Below, piece by piece: positions 21,291 to 29,486 of a DNA stretch of 64,000 nt. The notes beneath the pieces are model-generated. The model made no database searches. It was not told where the DNA came from and worked only from the letters and a program-made list of their open reading frames with translations. Made by a program: the position numbers and the translations under genes. Source of the stretch: DAIDKA01 sp035503515 (GTDB lineage Bacteria; Pseudomonadota; Gammaproteobacteria; Steroidobacterales; Steroidobacteraceae); assembly GCA_035503515.1 (NCBI GenBank), contig DATJTJ010000016.1:34057-98056 (forward strand). The letters run 5' to 3'. Every line of letters starts with the position of its first letter. The stretch's first letter is position 1.

Positions 21291-22285
21291 GCAGCCTGCA
21301 GGCGGCAAGTCTCCTGCCGGGCGACCCGCCGCTCATGGAGTACCGGCGGCTCGCCGCCGGGGAGGCGCTGCCGCCGACGACGCTGTGCGCCATCAGCTTC
21401 GGGCCGCAGCCGCGCGCCATGACGCCGGAGCGCTCCCTGGCCGTGTGCCTGGGCCTGCCGGCACTGGTGGGCACGGGCCTCACGGAACTGTGGCACGCGG
21501 CGGGACCGGTCGGTCTCGGCCACGAGGGTCCCCTCCACTACGCCAGCAGTCCGCACCTCCTGGCCGGGCGGATCGAAATCGAGGAGCAGGCGGCAGGCGG
21601 GCTCGAGGCGGCCGCGGCCGAAGCCTATGCCGCCATCGCCCGCTTCACCGCCCGCAGCGATCACCGGCACCTGCTGCGCATGTACAACAATCTCTCCGAC
21701 ATCAACGTCGGCGACGGCGATGCGGAGCGCTACAAGCTCTTCTGCAGCGGACGGGCCCGGGGCCTGCGCGAGCGGCGCGCCGGACCGCTGCCGGCGGCGA
21801 CGGCCGTGGGGCGACAGGACCACCGGCCGCTGCTGCAGGTGTACTGGATCGCGGCCGACGAGCCCGGCAAGGCCATCGAGAATCCGCGCCAGGTCAGCGC
21901 CTTCAACTACCCGCGCCAGTACGGACCTTCGCCGCCGAGCTTCTCGCGCGCCATGCTCACCACCGCCGGCCTGCTGGTCTCGGGGACCGGCAGCATCCTC
22001 GGGCACGCGTCGCGCCACCCCGGGGACCTGCAGGCGCAGCTGGACGAAATCCTGCGCAACCTCGCGAGCGTGCGCCAGGCCAGCGGCGGCCCGGCCGTCC
22101 TGGTCTCGGGACGCGGCACTTTGCTCAAGGTCTACCTGCGGGACGCCTCGGCGGCCGGATTCGTGAGCGGCTACCTGCGCGAGCAGCTGCCCTCCCAGGT
22201 GCAGCTGGTGGTGCTGGGCGCGGACATCTGCCGGCGGGAGCTGCTGGTGGAAATCGACGCGGCCCATTTCGGGCCCGCGGCCTGA
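21287..22285 (+). CDS. xanB2: Chorismatase, XanB2/FkbO/Hyg5-like
   Basis: About 332 residues. It matches the FkbO/Hyg5/XanB2 chorismatase family by MYNNLSDINVGDGDAERYKLF, then CSGRARGLRE, and SAFNYPRQYGPSPPSFSRA. XanB2 of Xanthomonas converts chorismate to 3- and 4-hydroxybenzoate, and 3-hydroxybenzoate is the xanthomonadin starter. This explains why no ammonia-lyase is needed here. Whether this copy makes 3-HBA, 4-HBA or both cannot be read from sequence. The start is the TTG overlapping the halogenase stop, or the ATG at 21335 where homology is firm. Convergent with the ligase gene. Confidence 0.88.
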   Translation: MSSLQAASLLPGDPPLMEYRRLAAGEALPPTTLCAISFGPQPRAMTPERSLAVCLGLPALVGTGLTELWHAAGPVGLGHEGPLHYASSPHLLAGRIEIEEQAAGGLEAAAAEAYAAIARFTARSDHRHLLRMYNNLSDINVGDGDAERYKLFCSGRARGLRERRAGPLPAATAVGRQDHRPLLQVYWIAADEPGKAIENPRQVSAFNYPRQYGPSPPSFSRAMLTTAGLLVSGTGSILGHASRHPGDLQAQLDEILRNLASVRQASGGPAVLVSGRGTLLKVYLRDASAAGFVSGYLREQLPSQVQLVVLGADICRRELLVEIDAAHFGPAA

Positions 22286-22287
22286 TC

Positions 22288-23622
22288 TCACTGCGGGGCG
22301 TGCCGCAGTAGCTGCAGCAGCTGCGCGCGGGCGGTCTTGCCCAGCTCGTTGCGCGGCAGCGCCTCCATCAGCAGCAGTGGCCGGGGCAGGAACACCGGGT
22401 CCACGCTGCGCCCCAGGGCGAGCAGGATCTGCGCCGCCGTCAGCGTCGGGGCGACCACCGCCGCCGCGATCCGGTGCACGCGGCCGACGCCCTGCGCCGC
22501 CGCCTCGGCATCCGAGGGCTGGAACACCACCGCATCGCGCACTCCGGGTATCTCGAGCAGCCGCCGCGTCAGGTCCGAAAGCGAGGCTCGCTTGCCGGCG
22601 ATCTCGACCATGTCCACGTTCCGGCCGCGCACCAGCATGCGGCCTTCGGCGGAGAGCTCCACGACATCCTGCAGGCGCATCGGCTGGTCGAACCACGCGG
22701 CACGCACCCAGGCGTGGTCCGCCGCCGGTTCCACGCTCACTCCCGGATACAGCCGCCAGCCGCTCTCGTGGGCGGTCAGGCGGGTGGCGATGACGCAGGT
22801 TTCGGTGGAACCGAACATCTCCAGCAGCGGCGCCCCCAGCCGCACGGCGACCTGCCGGGCGAGCGCCGCATCGAGAGGAGCGGTCGCCGACAGCACCACC
22901 GCGATGGGCGGAAATTCCTGGGTCGAGGCCAGAAGCGTGCGCAGGTGCACCGGAGTCGTGACCAGCACCCGCGGCGCCGGTACCTCGGCCAGCGCCTCCG
23001 CGGCGTCGCGGGGGAACAGCGGCCGCCCGCCGTGCACCGCCATGCCGGCCAGCAGCGGCAGCAGCACCGTGGTTTCCGTGCCGTACATGTGCTGGGGGGG
23101 CACCGTGGCGACGAGATTGGCGGTGGCCGCCCCGGCGCCCAGACATTCGCGGATGCGTTCGCCGTTGAAGCGGGTGTTGAAGTGCAGGCTGCCCCAGCGC
23201 TTGGCATGGGCCGACGGCGTGCCCGTGGAGCCGGAGGTGAAACCGATCTGCACCACCTGTCCCGTGGGGATCTGTGGCAGCGCTGGCAGACTCGCCGGCA
23301 GTGCCTGCGCCAGCACCCGCGCCACGACTTCATCATCGATCAGGTGGTTGTCGGGGAAGGCTGCGCGCACGTCGGCGATGACCTGCGGTGCGCGCGAGGC
23401 CGGCAGCAGGTTGATCTGGCCGCGCACCACCGCCGCGCACCAGGCGATGAGGAAATTGGCGCGCTGCTCGCACAGGTTCACCGCGCACGCCGGATCCGGC
23501 AGGGCCGACGCCAGTTGCAGCACCTGGGCGAGGAACCGGCCGGCCGTGACCGGTTGCCCATGGCGCCACACCAGCGGCGCCGCGGCGTCGAAGCCGGCGA
23601 TCAGGGGCAGCGGGGATGGCAC
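22288..23622 (-). CDS. AMP-dependent acyl-ACP/CoA ligase (ApeH type)
   Basis: A 444-residue adenylate-forming ligase, shorter than typical acyl-CoA synthetases but normal for the aryl-polyene type. The ATP loop is FTSGSTGTPSAHAKRW, the A5 motif EMFGSTET, the A8 region GRNVDMVEIAGKR, and the A10 lysine is in LPRNELGKTAR. It should activate the hydroxybenzoate made by the chorismatase and load it on the ACP as starter. Last gene of the minus-strand unit GT2 - acyltransferase - ketoreductase - ligase, 13 bases after the ketoreductase. Confidence 0.88.
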   Translation of the reverse strand: MPSPLPLIAGFDAAAPLVWRHGQPVTAGRFLAQVLQLASALPDPACAVNLCEQRANFLIAWCAAVVRGQINLLPASRAPQVIADVRAAFPDNHLIDDEVVARVLAQALPASLPALPQIPTGQVVQIGFTSGSTGTPSAHAKRWGSLHFNTRFNGERIRECLGAGAATANLVATVPPQHMYGTETTVLLPLLAGMAVHGGRPLFPRDAAEALAEVPAPRVLVTTPVHLRTLLASTQEFPPIAVVLSATAPLDAALARQVAVRLGAPLLEMFGSTETCVIATRLTAHESGWRLYPGVSVEPAADHAWVRAAWFDQPMRLQDVVELSAEGRMLVRGRNVDMVEIAGKRASLSDLTRRLLEIPGVRDAVVFQPSDAEAAAQGVGRVHRIAAAVVAPTLTAAQILLALGRSVDPVFLPRPLLLMEALPRNELGKTARAQLLQLLRHAPQ

Positions 23623-23635
23623 GCTTCGATTCGCT

Positions 23636-24361
23636 TCAGTACAGGCCGCCGTTGACGTCGATCACCTGCCGCGTGATGTAGGACGCCTCCGGGGAGATCA
23701 GGAAGCTCACGACGGCGGCGACCTCCTCGACGGTACCGGTGCGCTGCATGGGAATGGCCTTGACCATGTCCTCGAGTGGCTGGCCCTGCAGCATGTCGGT
23801 TTCGATGAGCCCGGGTGCCACGCAGTTGACCGTGATCTGGCGCTTCGCCAGTTCCAGCGCCAGGGCCTTGGTGGCGCCGATGATGCCGGCCTTCGCGGCG
23901 CTGTAGTTGGTCTGGCCGCGGTTGCCCATCACCCCGGACGCCGAGGACAGCGTGACGATGCGGCCGGGAGCGCGCCGCCGCACCATGGCCATGACCAGCG
24001 GCCGCAGGACATTGAAGAATCCGTCCAGGTTGCCGTGGACGACGTTGTCCCAGGTCTCGCCGGTCATCGCCGGAAAGGCGTCATCGCGGGCATGGCCGGC
24101 GTTGCAGACCACGCCATAGTAGGTCCCGTGGCTCTCGATGTCCGCGGCCAGTGCACTGGCGCAGCTGATGCGATCGGCGAGGTCGAACTGCAGCACCCGC
24201 GCACGGCGTCCCATGTGGCGGACGCCCTCGGCGACCTGGTCGGCATCGGTGCGCCGCGAGCGGCAGTGCACGACCACGTCGTAGCCATCGTTGGCCAGGC
24301 GCAGCGCGATGGCGCGGCCGATGCCGCGGCTGGCGCCGGTGACCAGGACGGTATCGGTCAC
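23636..24361 (-). CDS. 3-oxoacyl-ACP reductase (ApeQ/FabG type)
   Basis: A 241-residue short-chain dehydrogenase/reductase. NADP-binding TGASRGIGRA is at residues 8-17, NAG at CNAGHARDD, the catalytic Ser in LSSASGVMG, and the YxxxK pair in YSAAKAG. Length and motifs are FabG-like. It reduces the 3-ketoacyl-ACP in each polyene extension cycle. It overlaps the acyltransferase stop by four bases (ATGA). The cluster context favours a pigment-specific role over fatty-acid synthesis. Confidence 0.92.
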   Translation of the reverse strand: MTDTVLVTGASRGIGRAIALRLANDGYDVVVHCRSRRTDADQVAEGVRHMGRRARVLQFDLADRISCASALAADIESHGTYYGVVCNAGHARDDAFPAMTGETWDNVVHGNLDGFFNVLRPLVMAMVRRRAPGRIVTLSSASGVMGNRGQTNYSAAKAGIIGATKALALELAKRQITVNCVAPGLIETDMLQGQPLEDMVKAIPMQRTGTVEEVAAVVSFLISPEASYITRQVIDVNGGLY

Positions 24362-25284
24362 GGCCCGGCCTTAGCGTCCCGCGGCGCGGCATCGCCGCGC
24401 CAGAACGGATAGAAGTTGAACCACTGCAGGGGCTCCATCAGCAGGTAGTGCTCCAGGCGCGCCGCGAAGCGCTGCGCGAGATCGGCAATGATTGCATCCC
24501 GCTGCGAGCGCTGCCAGCGCACCTGCTGGCAGAACGGCTCGAAGAACACCCGGTAGCCGGTGGGCTGGCGCAGGCAGAACAGCAGGTGCACCGGGCATTC
24601 CAGCACCGAGGCCAGCACGTACGGTCCCACCGGCATCGGCGCCGGGGCGCCCAGCAGCTGGACATCGACCGTGCGGCCGCCATGCACCGGAACCCGGTCC
24701 CCGGCGATGACCACCCACTCGCCCTGGTCGATCCGGGTCTTGAGCATCAGCGCCGTGGCCGCGGACAGCTCGGTGACCTGCAGCAGTTCCACCTGGGTGG
24801 CGCCGGCCATGCGCAGCACCTGGTTGAAACTGCGTGAGTGCCGCGTATGTACCAGCACGTTCAGCCGCACCCGCCGGTTGAGCGTCGCCAGGGCTCGGCA
24901 CAGCTCAAGGTTTCCCAGATGCGAGCCGATCAGCAGCACGCCGCGTGCGTCCTGCGCCATGACCCGCATCTTCGCGTGGTCCTCGATGCCGACCGTCGAG
25001 TAGTCGATGCGCCCGAGCCAGGCGTCCTGCTTGTCGACGATGGAGCGCGCGAAGCTCAGGAAATGACGATAGACGCCGAGCGGACCGGCGTTCACGCCGC
25101 GCCCCGGCGCGGCCGCGGCGACCCGCGCCAGGTAATCCCGCGATGCGGCCCGGGCGCGCCGGCTGGCGACGAAGAAGTAGGCCGTGGACAGGTACACGAA
25201 CGGCATCGCGAGCGGCCCGGACAGCAGCTTCACCGTATGGAACATGAGCCGCATCATGAACAGTGCGCCGCGCTCGCGCGTCAC
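24358..25284 (-). CDS. LpxL-like acyltransferase of the pigment cluster
   Basis: About 308 residues from the GTG used here. It belongs to the lysophospholipid/lipid A acyltransferase group: LIGSHLGNLELCRAL holds the H-x-x-x-(D/E)-like catalytic motif with N-L-E in place of the usual acid spacing, and GDRVPVHGGRTVDV is the second conserved block. Homologues begin with W-x-x-x-x-E-R-G, present here as SWAVTRERG, with the tryptophan three codons upstream of this GTG. The true start is therefore earlier; a CTG at 25356 overlapping the glycosyltransferase stop (CTGA) is possible. It likely acylates the sugar or lipid part of the pigment. Confidence 0.78.
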   Translation of the reverse strand: MTRERGALFMMRLMFHTVKLLSGPLAMPFVYLSTAYFFVASRRARAASRDYLARVAAAAPGRGVNAGPLGVYRHFLSFARSIVDKQDAWLGRIDYSTVGIEDHAKMRVMAQDARGVLLIGSHLGNLELCRALATLNRRVRLNVLVHTRHSRSFNQVLRMAGATQVELLQVTELSAATALMLKTRIDQGEWVVIAGDRVPVHGGRTVDVQLLGAPAPMPVGPYVLASVLECPVHLLFCLRQPTGYRVFFEPFCQQVRWQRSQRDAIIADLAQRFAARLEHYLLMEPLQWFNFYPFWRGDAAPRDAKAGP

Positions 25285-25352
25285 CGCCCAGGAGGCCGGC
25301 GGGCGCGGGCGGTGCTCGCCACCATGGGGTGCGGCCGGTGAGGGGGCGCTGT

Positions 25353-26099
25353 TCAGGAGACCCTCCGCCCCAGCAGCCGCGGCAACCGGGCGAGCATGCC
25401 GCCGAACAGCCGCGCCTGCAGCGCCACCATCCGGGCATTGTCGCGGATCATGCGGAAGTGGGAGACCCCGTCCAGCGGATAGGTGACAGCCGTCGGCAGC
25501 CAGCGCATGGGCACCCCGCGCCAGTACAGCCGCACGATGATCTCCACGTCGAAGTCCATGCGCCGGCCAATGTACTCCTCCGCCATCAGCTGCAGCACGG
25601 TCGCGAGCGGATAGACCCGGAAGCCGCACAGCGAATCCGGGATCGCGAAGGACAGGGTGTTCAGCCACACCAGGCCATGCGTGAGGTAGCGGCCGTAGCG
25701 GCGGCCCGCCGGCATGCTGCGATCGAATACCGGCCGGCCGCAGATCAGCGCCGAAGGCTCGCGCCGCGCGGCGTCGATGAAGGCGGGGATGTCGCCGAGC
25801 GCGTGCTGTCCGTCGGCGTCCACCTGCAGGCCATGACTGTAGCCGCGCTCGCAGGCCGCCCCGAAGCCGGCAGCCATCGCCGCGCCCTTGCCGCGGTTGA
25901 CCGGCAGGCGCAGCAGGCTGGTCTGCGGCACGCTCGCCGCGAGGCGGGCCAGTTCGCGGGCGCAGGTTTCGCCCGAGCCATCGTCCACCAGCAGGCACGG
26001 CAATCCCGCCGCGCGCACCGCCGCCACCACGCGCGCGACGGCGTGCTCGTGATCGTAGACCGGGACGATGGCGCACGGATTGAAGGCGGAGCTGTGCAT
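25353..26099 (-). CDS. Glycosyltransferase family 2
   Basis: A 248-residue GT-A glycosyltransferase. IVPVYDHEHAVARVV opens the domain, VDDGSGE is the nucleotide-binding loop, NRGKGAAMAAGF is typical of the dolichyl-phosphate mannosyl/glucosyl-transferase subgroup, and VDADGQH is the DxD metal motif. Aryl-polyene clusters carry such enzymes next to an acyltransferase, so it probably glycosylates the head group or lipid carrier. It heads the four-gene minus-strand unit. The ATG at 26099 puts the first beta strand ten residues in, as in homologues. Confidence 0.88.
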   Translation of the reverse strand: MHSSAFNPCAIVPVYDHEHAVARVVAAVRAAGLPCLLVDDGSGETCARELARLAASVPQTSLLRLPVNRGKGAAMAAGFGAACERGYSHGLQVDADGQHALGDIPAFIDAARREPSALICGRPVFDRSMPAGRRYGRYLTHGLVWLNTLSFAIPDSLCGFRVYPLATVLQLMAEEYIGRRMDFDVEIIVRLYWRGVPMRWLPTAVTYPLDGVSHFRMIRDNARMVALQARLFGGMLARLPRLLGRRVS

Positions 26100-26348
26100 G
26101 GTCGGCGCGACGCAATGGCGAGCAACACCGCGGATTATGGCACTACGACCGCAGGCCGAAGCGGCGCCACCCATGCCGGCGCTCGCTCCGACGGAGGTTC
26201 ATTGCAAAATCGCAACGAAGTTCTCCATAAAACCTATTGCACCACCCGACCAACTGCCGTAACTTCCGCCCCGCGTTGCGAGGTGTGGTACCGCTCGTGA
26301 CGCCCAGAAATGGTTGTTTGGACCCTTGGAGGTGTAGCGAGAACAGTG

Positions 26349-26726
26349 ATGAAGAACCGCAAAGCGTCGAACAGCGACCCTGGGCCCCGTCTTCAACGAG
26401 TTTCTCAATATCTAGAGAAGAACTTTCCCGACTTTTTTGCGGAAGCGCGCTTCCAGGTCGGGGATGATGATTTTTTCCTCTACTCCCGTTTCGGGCAGTA
26501 CCTCGCCCGCGTCATCGAGACCAACCGGGCCTCTCCCGGCAAGATCGCGCGCGGCTTCACCGTCCTCAACAAAATGGCGCGCGCCTCGGCCGCCAATCCA
26601 CAGATACGCCACATCCTGGTCGCAGGACCTCTGGAGTACATCGTGGATGCGCCCAAGGCCCGCGAGCTGGCCCGCAAGCGCCTGTCCCCGGTCGCGCAGG
26701 GGTACATGGAAAGCCTCTGCGAGTAG
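26349..26726 (+). CDS. Small soluble protein, unknown (DUF7674-like?)
   Basis: About 125 residues with no signal peptide or membrane segment. Much of it is helical: FPDFFAEARFQVGDDDFFLYSRFGQYL, split by acidic residues, is followed by RGFTVLNKMARASAANPQIRHI and a segment ending LEYIVDAPKARELARKRLSP. The pattern of an FPxF start, a long helix and a late LEYxxD turn reminds me of DUF7674-type small proteins, but this is weak. It lies alone, divergent from the glycosyltransferase, and converges on cbpA with a shared hairpin at the ends. Confidence 0.55.
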   Translation: MKNRKASNSDPGPRLQRVSQYLEKNFPDFFAEARFQVGDDDFFLYSRFGQYLARVIETNRASPGKIARGFTVLNKMARASAANPQIRHILVAGPLEYIVDAPKARELARKRLSPVAQGYMESLCE

Positions 26727-26738
26727 CTGGAGCCGATC

Positions 26739-26764
26739 CCGCGCGCCTAGAGATGGGCGCGCGG
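26739..26764. terminator. Hairpin between convergent genes
   Basis: CCGCGCGCC (26739-26747) pairs with GGCGCGCGG (26756-26764) around an 8-base loop; the stem extends further with one bulged C. It sits exactly between the ends of the small gene at 26349 and cbpA, overlapping the cbpA stop. There is no T-run, so it may act only as a weak bidirectional terminator or 3' end stabiliser. Confidence 0.45.
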
Positions 26765-27712
26765 ATCGAACGCGAGTTCGCTCTGCATCTGCTCGTAGAG
26801 CTTGCGGGCGGCCGGCGTGTCCGCCGGCGGCAGCACCACCTTGAGCACCACGTACTGATCTCCCGGCGGATCCCCCGCCAGGCCCCGGCCCCGCAACCGC
26901 AGCCGGCTGCCCGATTGCGACTGGGGGGGGATGCGCAGGTCCACCGGACCGCCGAGCGTGGGCACGGTGAGGGTGGCGCCGAGTGCCGCTTCCCACGGCG
27001 CCACCGGCAGGGTCAGTTTCACGTCCCGCCCATCGAGCTCGAGGTTGCGATGCGGCCGGATGTGAACGGTCAGGTACAGGTCCCCCGCCTTCGCGCCCTT
27101 GCCTGGCGCCGGCTCGCCCTGTCCGGCCAGGCGCAGCGACTGTCCGTCGGTGACGCCCGGAGGCACCGTGACCCGTAGCGTCCGCTCGGGCGGTGTCGGA
27201 CCCACGGTGGGTGCCGCCTGCAGGGTCACGTTGCGGACCGCGCCCCGATGCGCTTCCTCCAGATCGATGTCGATGCTCGCGTGCTGGTCGCGGCCGCTGC
27301 GCCGACGCGCTCCGCCGCCGCCGAAGGGCTGCGCGGCCCCGCCGAACAGGGAGGAGAAGAAGTCGCTGAACTCCCCGCCTTCGAACTCGAAACCCTCGCC
27401 GCTGCCGTGGCCGGCCGCCTGTCCGCGGCGTCGCGCCTGTCCGAAATCGAAGCCCGCGCCGAAGTCCGGCGGCGGCCGGAACTGTTCACCCTGCTTCCAG
27501 TTCGCACCCAGCTGGTCGTAGGCCTGACGCTTCTTGGGATCCTTGAGGACCTCGTATGCCTCCTGTACCTGCTTGAAGCGCTCGAGCGCGTCCGCCTCCT
27601 TGCTGACGTCGGGGTGGTACTTGCGGGCGAGGCGCCGGTAGGCCTTGCGGATCTCGTCCGCCGAGGCACTGCGCTGCAGCCCCAGGGTCTGGTAGTAATC
27701 GCGGAATTCCAT
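26747..27712 (-). CDS. cbpA: DnaJ-type co-chaperone / curved-DNA-binding protein
   Basis: A 321-residue class II J-protein. The J domain spans residues 1-70 with the HPD motif in KYHPDVSKE. A Gly/Phe-rich linker (about 80-140) follows, then two CTD beta domains (IDIDLEEAHRGAVRNVTL onward) and a C-terminal dimerisation segment. No zinc-finger cysteines are present, which separates CbpA from DnaJ. It would stimulate DnaK and may bind DNA. A sigma-32-like promoter lies about 40 bases upstream. The LysR gene is divergent. Confidence 0.92.
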   Translation of the reverse strand: MEFRDYYQTLGLQRSASADEIRKAYRRLARKYHPDVSKEADALERFKQVQEAYEVLKDPKKRQAYDQLGANWKQGEQFRPPPDFGAGFDFGQARRRGQAAGHGSGEGFEFEGGEFSDFFSSLFGGAAQPFGGGGARRRSGRDQHASIDIDLEEAHRGAVRNVTLQAAPTVGPTPPERTLRVTVPPGVTDGQSLRLAGQGEPAPGKGAKAGDLYLTVHIRPHRNLELDGRDVKLTLPVAPWEAALGATLTVPTLGGPVDLRIPPQSQSGSRLRLRGRGLAGDPPGDQYVVLKVVLPPADTPAARKLYEQMQSELAFDPRAHL

Positions 27713-27755
27713 GGCTTGCTTGGTGTCGGGGCCTCAGGCGATAAAGTATTGAACC

Positions 27756-27785
27756 ATATTGGGGACGAGGACCCGTCGCTTTCAA
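27756..27785 (-). promoter_or_regulatory. Sigma-32 (heat-shock) type promoter for cbpA
   Basis: Read on the minus strand, TTGAAA (27785-27780) is followed after 15 bases by CCCCAATAT (27764-27756). This fits the heat-shock consensus CTTGAAA - N11-16 - CCCCATNT. Transcription would begin about 37 bases before the cbpA start codon. Co-chaperone genes are often heat-shock controlled, which supports the reading. Confidence 0.6.
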
Positions 27786-27955
27786 TCCCTTGCCGCGGTC
27801 GGCCTGCGCCCCGGCGGTGCGGCGGCCGCGGGCCTTCACCATTTCAGGTCACCCTGGGCCCGGTGCCGGCTCGCAGCCACGGCCCGGGCTGCGCGGCAGT
27901 GGCACCGAAATTGCACCCCCTCCGGCATGAGCACCTGCCCGAACCTGCCGCGAAG

Positions 27956-28882
27956 ATGCTGATGCGCCTGTCCCGGCCACCCCATCTGCGGAATCTCCGC
28001 GCCTTCTGCGTGGCGGCCCATCATCGCAGCTTCAAGATCGCCGCCGACGAGCTGTTCCTGACCCCGTCGGCGGTCAGCCACCAGATGAAGGAACTGGAGG
28101 ATTCCCTCGGTGTACGGCTGTTCGAGAGGAAGATCCGCGCCGTCGAACTCACCGCCGCCGGCCATACCCTGCTCGATGAGGTCGCACCGCTGCTGGATGC
28201 GATCGACCGCAGCCTCACGCGCATCGCCCGCCGCAACAACCGCGCCACGCTGCGCATGCTGCTGCCGCCGTTCTTCGCGACCGAGATCTTCGTGCCGCGC
28301 ATGGCGAAGTTCTGCAACGCATGGCCCGACATCGACATCCAGGTGGACACCCGCGAGCCGCGGCCCGCGGCGCATCCGCTGACGGCGGACATTTCCGTTC
28401 TGCTTTCCGACACGGTGCCCCAGGGCGTGGAGGTGACGCCGCTGTTCAGCCTGGCCCTGGTCGCCGCATGCGCGCGCGAACATGCCGACACCGTCAGGCG
28501 CCTCGGTGCGAACGTGTTCCACGAAATGGCGCTGATCGTCCACAAGTCGCGCCCGTTCGCCTGGAACAGCTGGGCGGAGGAACTGGGGCTTTCCGCACCC
28601 GAGCCGAAGAACGTCATCGAACTGGACACCATGTCGGCGGTAGTGCGCGCCGCGGAGCGCGGGGTCGGGGTGGCACTGGTGCCCGAGGCCCTCTGCGGCA
28701 GCTGGTTCGACACAGGTTCGCTGGTGCGCATCTTCCCGCTGCACCTCGACACCACCGACACCTACTACCTTGCGACCCGGCCGCGGGATGCGGCAAAGCC
28801 GGAGATCCGCGCGATGACGCGCTGGCTGATCGATGAGGCCCGGGGCATCACCCATCCGGCGATGAGCTCCAGTCACGCATAG
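27956..28882 (+). CDS. LysR-family transcriptional regulator (GcvA-like)
   Basis: A 308-residue LysR regulator. The winged helix-turn-helix is at residues 10-70: LRAFCVAAHHRSFKIAADEL, then LTPSAVSHQMKELEDSLGVRLF. A linker helix and a two-lobed effector domain follow, with the GcvA-like ending DTYYLATRPRDAAKPEIRAM. The inducer is unknown. The small exported protein at 28984 lies 100 bases downstream in the same direction and may be a target or co-transcribed. Either of two ATGs (27956, 27962) could start it. Confidence 0.9.
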   Translation: MLMRLSRPPHLRNLRAFCVAAHHRSFKIAADELFLTPSAVSHQMKELEDSLGVRLFERKIRAVELTAAGHTLLDEVAPLLDAIDRSLTRIARRNNRATLRMLLPPFFATEIFVPRMAKFCNAWPDIDIQVDTREPRPAAHPLTADISVLLSDTVPQGVEVTPLFSLALVAACAREHADTVRRLGANVFHEMALIVHKSRPFAWNSWAEELGLSAPEPKNVIELDTMSAVVRAAERGVGVALVPEALCGSWFDTGSLVRIFPLHLDTTDTYYLATRPRDAAKPEIRAMTRWLIDEARGITHPAMSSSHA

Positions 28883-28983
28883 CCGCAATTCTTTTCGTTT
28901 GTTTCAGTGCAGCAGGATTCCTACGCTGATCCCGCACGCTGCCGATGCAGGTGCGCAGTAACAGTGACACAAGGAGTCCTTCG

Positions 28984-29403
28984 ATGAAGATGCAAACGCT
29001 GAACAGGTCCGGCTGCAGGACGCTCGGCGCCGCGCTCGCGGCGCTGCTGATGGGATCGGCGGCACTTGCGGCCGGTGAACCCGACAAGCTCGTTCTCGCG
29101 GGGTTCACCGACGCCGCCGCGGGCGATGCGCTGATGGCAGGACACTATGCGGCGGTCATCGACCGGCTGGCACCGCATGCCGCCGCGTTCGATGCCGACC
29201 AGGTCGCCGCCAGCACCAACCTGTGCGTGGCCTACGTCGCCGCGGGCCGGCTGCAGGAGGCCCATCCGGCCTGCGACGAGGCCGTCGCCACGGCGCGCCG
29301 GGACATGCCCGGGGCCACGCTCGCGGACCATCTGGCCCACGACAACGCGGTGGCCATCGCCTACGCCAACCGCGCGGTGCTCGATAAACTCGCGGGCGAA
29401 TGA
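28984..29403 (+). CDS. Small exported TPR-like protein
   Basis: A 139-residue protein with a signal peptide (LGAALAALLMGSAALAAGE). The mature part is helical, with a repeat-like pattern ALMAGHYAAVIDRLAP and LCVAYVAAGRLQEAHPACDEAV that resembles one or two tetratricopeptide units, so it may be a periplasmic adaptor. AAGGAG lies 9 bases before the ATG. A strong hairpin terminator follows the gene. Expression might depend on the LysR regulator immediately upstream; that is inference from position only. Confidence 0.7.
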   Translation: MKMQTLNRSGCRTLGAALAALLMGSAALAAGEPDKLVLAGFTDAAAGDALMAGHYAAVIDRLAPHAAAFDADQVAASTNLCVAYVAAGRLQEAHPACDEAVATARRDMPGATLADHLAHDNAVAIAYANRAVLDKLAGE

Positions 29404-29457
29404 GCGGGCCTGCCCGCAAGAGCAACAGCAATGAGACCAATAGGGGATCCGGGCGAG

Positions 29458-29486
29458 CGGCGCGCCCCGTCAGGGGCGCGCCGTTT
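29458..29486 (+). terminator. Intrinsic terminator
   Basis: CGGCGCGCCCC (29458-29468) pairs perfectly with GGGGCGCGCCG (29473-29483) around a 4-base GTCA loop, followed by TTTC. It ends the transcript of the small exported protein and overlaps the stop codon of the convergent M16 gene, so it may serve both. Confidence 0.7.

Noticed and set aside
22337..24412. Plus-strand open frame of about 690 codons
   Set aside because: Antisense to the ligase and ketoreductase of the pigment cluster; Ser/Arg/Thr-rich and without domain features.
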